Positions 60,176 through 64,000 of a DNA stretch of 64,000 bases are shown here, piece by piece (the stretch's first letter is position 1; each line of letters begins with the position of its first letter). Made by a program: the position numbers and the translations under genes. The stretch is from Membranipora membranacea (taxonomy: Eukaryota > Bryozoa > Gymnolaemata > Cheilostomatida > Membraniporidae), in contig OU612075.1 of NCBI GenBank assembly GCA_914767715.1, forward strand, positions 4,650,001 to 4,714,000, written 5' to 3'. A model generated the notes under the pieces. The model was not told the origin of the DNA and ran no database searches. It saw only the letters and a program-made list of their open reading frames with translations.

Positions 60176-60353
60176 CTGGGAAATTAAGTTATCAATAATT
60201 AAGCAAAATGTGTTTGATATAATTTGCTGTTTTTCAGGACGAAAACTGGAAGCATTATTATAATATAATAATATTGCTTCCAGTTTCTGTCCTCAAAAAC
60301 AGCAAATTATATCAGACACATTTTGCTTAATTATTGATAACTTAATTTCCCAG
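60176..60353. repeat. Long hairpin with ~78-bp arms
   Basis: CTGGGAAATTAAGTTATCAA begins the left arm and TTGATAACTTAATTTCCCAG ends the right arm. The arms match nearly base for base through to GGAAGCA/TGCTTCC, around a TTATAATATAATAATA-type centre. The few mismatches suggest a recent insertion. It resembles a palindromic MITE; no target duplication longer than 2 bp is clear. Confidence 0.92.
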
Positions 60354-60611
60354 TAGTCATTACATAAAAAATATATAATATACAATATCATTAGGTTCGT
60401 GCCACACAACCTTTGGAAGACGATATAGTATAATTTTAAAAACAATTAAACAATTATTTATTGTGATCTCTAATTACTTCTTAAGTAGGGACTAAAACAA
60501 GTTGGCATTAAATTCCAAGATTGACTCTCATTTAATAATTTAGTCTTCTGTTTTGTTTACAAATAGATCAATGATGTGATTATGATGACCAGCACATTTT
60601 TTCTCTTATCA

Positions 60612-60840
60612 CAGGCCCGTAGTCCTAGGGGAGGCACAGCTTCCTCTAGAAAGCAAAATACAGTGGTCTAAAACAATATAATTGGCTAATCCATGTCACA
60701 ATCAGCTCCTCTAGGATTTTCGTTTGCAAATTATATGCCTTAAATTGCTTGGGAGGAGCTTAACGCACCTCTCCTGGTGATATTTTGGACTCTCCTCAAA
60801 CTAATGCCTCCCCTACCATTTTCTCTACAGTATGGCCCTG
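60612..60840 (+). mobile_element. MITE of the CAGG family
   Basis: The ends are CAGGCCCGTAGTCCTAGGGG and CTACAGTATGGCCCTG. The inside (AGCAAAATACAGTGGTCTAA, CTTAAATTGCTTGGGAGGAG) matches 58180-58392. The flanks TATCA and TCCAC are not a clean duplication. Confidence 0.8.
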
Positions 60841-60923
60841 TCCACAACCCTCTTATATTGCATGGCAGAGGAAAAATGCATTCAGTTTCAAACAGCTTTG
60901 AAAGAAGAGGTTAACCATTCAAA

Positions 60924-63900
60924 ATGAAAGCGACGATTCTATTTTGTTGTGTGGTGTTGTCAGTCCAGGTTGGTAAAACACATTGCACTTATGAGTTCTG
61001 ATTTTGATTTATCACTTGTCTTTGAATTTCTCATACCCTTACTCTGTGATCGTATCGACAATCATGTCTAATCAAACCACCCATGCTATTGACAACGAGT
61101 CACAATGACCCTAAACTGGGAGTTTTAATCTGGATTTTGTTATTATTTTACCATAGACTAAGATCAGGGAGAAAAGGTCCCAAACTCCCTGCTTAGATCA
61201 AGTTTGATCCATTTGCCTGCGTTTTGGAGTTGCCCCCCTCTACTGGTCACGTAGAGGGGGGCAACTCCAAAACGCAGGTAAATGGATCAATCCCTGCTAA
61301 CATAGACTGTGCAAAAACAAGAGCAGAATTATGGTTGTGGTGTCCGATGAAAACGAATCAATATCAATTTCAATAGTGGTATGACCTCTACACTCTTAGA
61401 CATAAAAAACTCCCTTTTTTTACCTATGGTCAAATAATCACTTGCCAAATTTGGTCATTGGCCTGCTTATCTACCAGCCAATTGTATTCCGAGCACATAG
61501 ATTATTCTCTCTTATTCTGCTTTAACCAGCTCCCAAATTCGTGACTCCCTTTTTGTATCTACAGCTCTGCTGCACATGTATAATTAGATCCGAACATAGG
61601 CTAAAATGGTTCTTATGGATAAAAAAATCGCTAGGGTTCAGTCACGCTCCTCATTCCGAAGAATGGGTGGTGAAATAGTTTGTGCTTTAGGGGCGAGGCT
61701 GCAATGTCTGCGCAAATTTACTCTCAGTTTATTGGCAGGTTGGGCTGGGGATCCAACAAGTCTCAGTAGTCAGTGGAAATCAGTGGTATTCGAACCCACG
61801 ACCTTCAACACTTGCATGCTTAAGATCGGCGCTCTAACCACTGAGCCGCCTCCTACGCCTAATCTTTTAAATCTTATGTGTCCTTATGTAGTTTGGTATT
61901 ATGTTTTTTTCCCTATATAGGCCGAATCACAGGAGTGGTCATGGACGTGGACTTCGTACTCACCTCAGGAGTATGGGTTTACTGCCAGTCTAAACCTTAC
62001 TGGTATACAAAGTATCACAAACTGCGCAATAACCTGTAGAAATCTGCTTAGTACCGGGCAGTGCAGAGCTTTTGCTTACTACAGTGAAGACAACAACTGT
62101 GCAATCTCTAGCGAAGGCCTTGTGTACCAAGCCAGCCAGTCAGCTAGTGTATTCGACTATCTGCTTTACTCCATCGCAAATGCAGGTACAGGAAAAATAC
62201 TAGGGTAGAATACTAAAGGGAATACTAGGGAAAATACTAGTTAAAGTGGCAGACAACCACAAAAGTTATATTTTGATGTTTAATGCTCTGTTTAATGATG
62301 TACTCCTTCAAAATTTTGTTATATATTCCCTACTTGTGAAGGTTAATTGCATCTTGATTTGATTCAGTGGTGCCAGGGTTGTCTGCTACTTTAAAGTGGG
62401 TAGAAACTTATTTTATGAACTCCCAGCTGCCGGGAACTTCAAGCGGCTAGACATCGTAAAGTGTTGACAAATTTAGAATTTATTGTTACCATTTATAAAC
62501 CTATTTGAGCCATTCTTCCCATATTTTACCAAGCCCCTGCAAACTGAGCGAGACTTAGTGCCAAATATGGCTGCTGTGTCTTTAACTGAGGCTGCCACTC
62601 AGGGAAATGTGTGCTCATTGAGTTCTGCATATTTCATAAGATAACTAGTCGAGGCTTAGATCTGAGAATTGTTACCTGATGGTCATTAGATTGAAGCCTC
62701 ATTTTGTGATTTTTGAGCTATACATATCCCCGAGTGGCAGCAGTGGTTTAAAGGCACCTCTCTTTCTCAGTCTTCAGAATGAGGTAGGCCTTGCGAGTTT
62801 TTAACTTGTAGAAGAACCAAACCCACCAATCAGAGCCAACACATTACACGGAAAAAGGGCCCCTTTGCCATCTAGTCTCTCTAAAAAGTGAGGATAACAA
62901 AGCACTGTAGGCAAGTTGGCCAGTCGACAATAACAAAAAGTACAAGCAATAGAAAATAATACTCAAAAAACTCTCTCAACTGTTTTCAAACTTGTTTCTC
63001 AGAAGCACACCTCCTGGCTTACAAGTTCAATCCACATACAAATACATGGATCGGATTGGCTAACGACAGAGAGCATCAGTACAAAAAGCAGGAGGAAGCT
63101 GAAGAGTTTTGTAGAAGAGCAGGTGGCTGGCTTCTTACTCTGCCCTCTGAAGTATCGATGGTATGGTTTAGAGATCAGCTGGATACTCCGGACCATGGAA
63201 GTAAGAGAGTCATGGTGGATCTGCTTAAAGAAAATTTAACAACCTTTGTTCTTAGAGGTAGGCTAGTCCAATTGCTCAGACGGCTGTAATGAAAGTTAGT
63301 GGCATCACCTTATCAAGCAGTAGCACTCATTTTCAAGAAAGCCGTTTGAGCACTTTGACTATCATTAGATTTACTTGAGTATCTGTGACCTCGCCCTAGT
63401 CAAAGCGAGCTGGTACGGACATGGATTATTCCTTTACAGTGATTTAAGGCTGTTTATCTAGCGTTATAGTTGAGCCAATGGCTCCTTGTAACTATGGGCC
63501 TGTGAATACTCATGTTGTCTCTCCTCACCTCAATTTTACATCTTCTAGTAAACCTTCGATGACGCTTTTAAAGCTATGCATGTTGCGTCGGCCCCCAAAA
63601 TGTTCTTTGAAATCAAACTGAAATTTTTAGCAGCGGTATTGTAATGCTGAAAAATTGGTGAATGAATCAAAACAACATTTACTCTCCACCTAACATTATT
63701 TCCGTGCACATATATATTCTGTTTTTTGTTTATGAGTTTAACAAGTTGTTATTTTCAAATCATAGGTTGGGAAAAGTACTCGGACCATACGATGGCCTGG
63801 ATTGGTGCCAAGTTGATATCAGGGACCTGGCATTGGACTTCTGTTCTGAATGAACCCATGACCTATGAACCTGTGTGGACGGATTACGATCCGAGTGGTG

Positions 63901-64000
63901 GTGATTGTATGCTATTTTTTGGTAGTAAATTTGCTGATCATGCTTGCCTTTCCTCTGACATTTCTCCTGGAGTTTTTTGCGAGATCAATTATGAAAATTG
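60924..64000 (+). CDS. Secreted PAN/apple-like plus C-type lectin-like protein (3' end beyond window)
   Basis: Exons: 60924-60968, 61921-62185, 63003-63257 and 63766 to beyond 64000, all GT-AG and in phase. MKATILFCCVVLSVQA is a signal peptide. Exon 2 has a PAN/apple-like core: ITNCAITCRNLLSTGQCRAF then AYYSEDNNCAISS. Exons 3-4 form a C-type lectin-like domain: EEAEEFCRRAGGWLLTLPSE, WFRDQL, then MAWIGAKLISGTWHWTSV, GGDCMLFF, HACLSSD and FCEIN. The WIGA core and the four closing cysteines are in the right places. The usual calcium/sugar triplets (EPN or QPD, and WND) are not visible: NEP occurs in VLNEPMTYEP but no WND, so calcium-dependent sugar binding is doubtful. Function is likely extracellular recognition. 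It may continue with more modules or a membrane anchor to the right. Confidence 0.85.
61204..61290. repeat. Near-perfect foldback, 40-bp arms
   Basis: TTGATCCATTTGCCTGCGTT at the start mirrors AACGCAGGTAAATGGATCAA at the end; the inner GGAGTTGCCCCCCTCTAC pairs with GTAGAGGGGGGCAACTCC. There is one mismatch and the loop is TGGTCAC. It is the best-preserved copy of the family also seen at 30492, 42150 and 46075. It lies in intron 1 of the PAN-lectin gene. Confidence 0.93.
61619..61860 (-). repeat. tRNA-derived SINE copy, most complete
   Basis: The minus strand reads GGAGGCGGCTCAGTGGTTAG for the A box and GGTCGTGGGTTCGAATACCA for the B box. The body contains CCACTGACTACTGAGACTTG, AACCTGCCAATAAACTGAGA and GCGCAGACATTGCAGCCTCG, and the tail is CTAGCGATTTTTTT. 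It lies in intron 1 of the PAN-lectin gene. Confidence 0.8.
62735..62803 (+). repeat. SINE tail fragment
   Basis: CTCAGTCTTCAGAATGAGGT and CCTTGCGAGTTTTTAAC match the 3' part of the SINE at 20477-20626 (CTCAGTCTTCGGACAGAGAC, CTTGCGATTTTAA). It lies in intron 2 of the PAN-lectin gene. Confidence 0.5.

Larger units (their letters stand above)
58925..60923. other. Region between the WCC-module gene and the PAN-lectin gene
   Basis: It contains a segment shared with 35283-35330 (58993-59047), a C run near 59919-59931, a long hairpin (60176-60353) and a CAGG MITE (60612-60840) that ends 83 bp before the next start codon. No exon was recognised. Confidence 0.55.

Overview
The window is a piece of an AT-rich animal nuclear genome. 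Genes are split by GT-AG introns of roughly 0.1 to 9 kb, there are no operons, and non-LTR retrotransposon, SINE and MITE copies are common. The protein families (LIMCH1/LMO7-type calponin-homology, PPME1, Ly6/uPAR-like, PAN/apple, C-type lectin) are those of an invertebrate metazoan, probably marine. The sequence does not let me name the species or phylum with confidence. All gene models here were assembled by hand from splice signals, reading phase and family motifs.

Layout. (1) 1.2-19.0 kb, minus strand: the first six coding exons of a LIMCH1/LMO7-like gene, giving a complete calponin-homology domain; the gene runs off the left edge. (2) 21.7-25.9 kb, plus strand: a non-LTR retrotransposon with two intact ORFs, lying between the LIMCH1-like start and the next gene. 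(3) 26.1-33.8 kb, plus strand: a complete 12-exon protein phosphatase methylesterase 1 gene (PPME1, 386 aa) with its Ser/Asp/His triad, and a ~0.67 kb tandem duplication in its last intron. (4) 37.2-50.8 kb, minus strand: two tandem paralogues, each encoding a signal peptide, a Thr/Pro/Ser/Ala-rich mucin-like stalk, a ten-cysteine Ly6/uPAR-like domain and a hydrophobic tail suited to a GPI anchor. (5) 57.8-58.9 kb, plus strand: a cysteine-rich gene with two copies of a C-x2-GW...C[FY]xF...WCC module followed by a Thr-rich tail. (6) 60.9-64.0 kb, plus strand: a secreted PAN/apple-like plus C-type lectin-like gene that runs off the right edge.

How they relate. The left half holds two conserved intracellular genes pointing away from each other: an actomyosin-associated scaffold and an enzyme that demethylates PP2A. 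The right half is a run of secreted or surface proteins with mucin-like stalks and disulphide-rich modules, which suggests a locus for surface recognition or mucus and epithelial functions. That last point is inference from architecture.

Repeats explain much of the non-coding sequence: a tRNA-headed SINE family, a MITE family beginning CAGG with 5-bp target duplications, a foldback family with arms related to TTGATCCAGTTTGCCTGC, a separate ~180-bp hairpin, and several local tandem duplications. I found no rRNA gene, no convincing functional tRNA, no CRISPR array and nothing bacterial. I did not find an obviously new biological system. The least familiar pieces are the mucin-LU gene pair and the duplicated WCC module.
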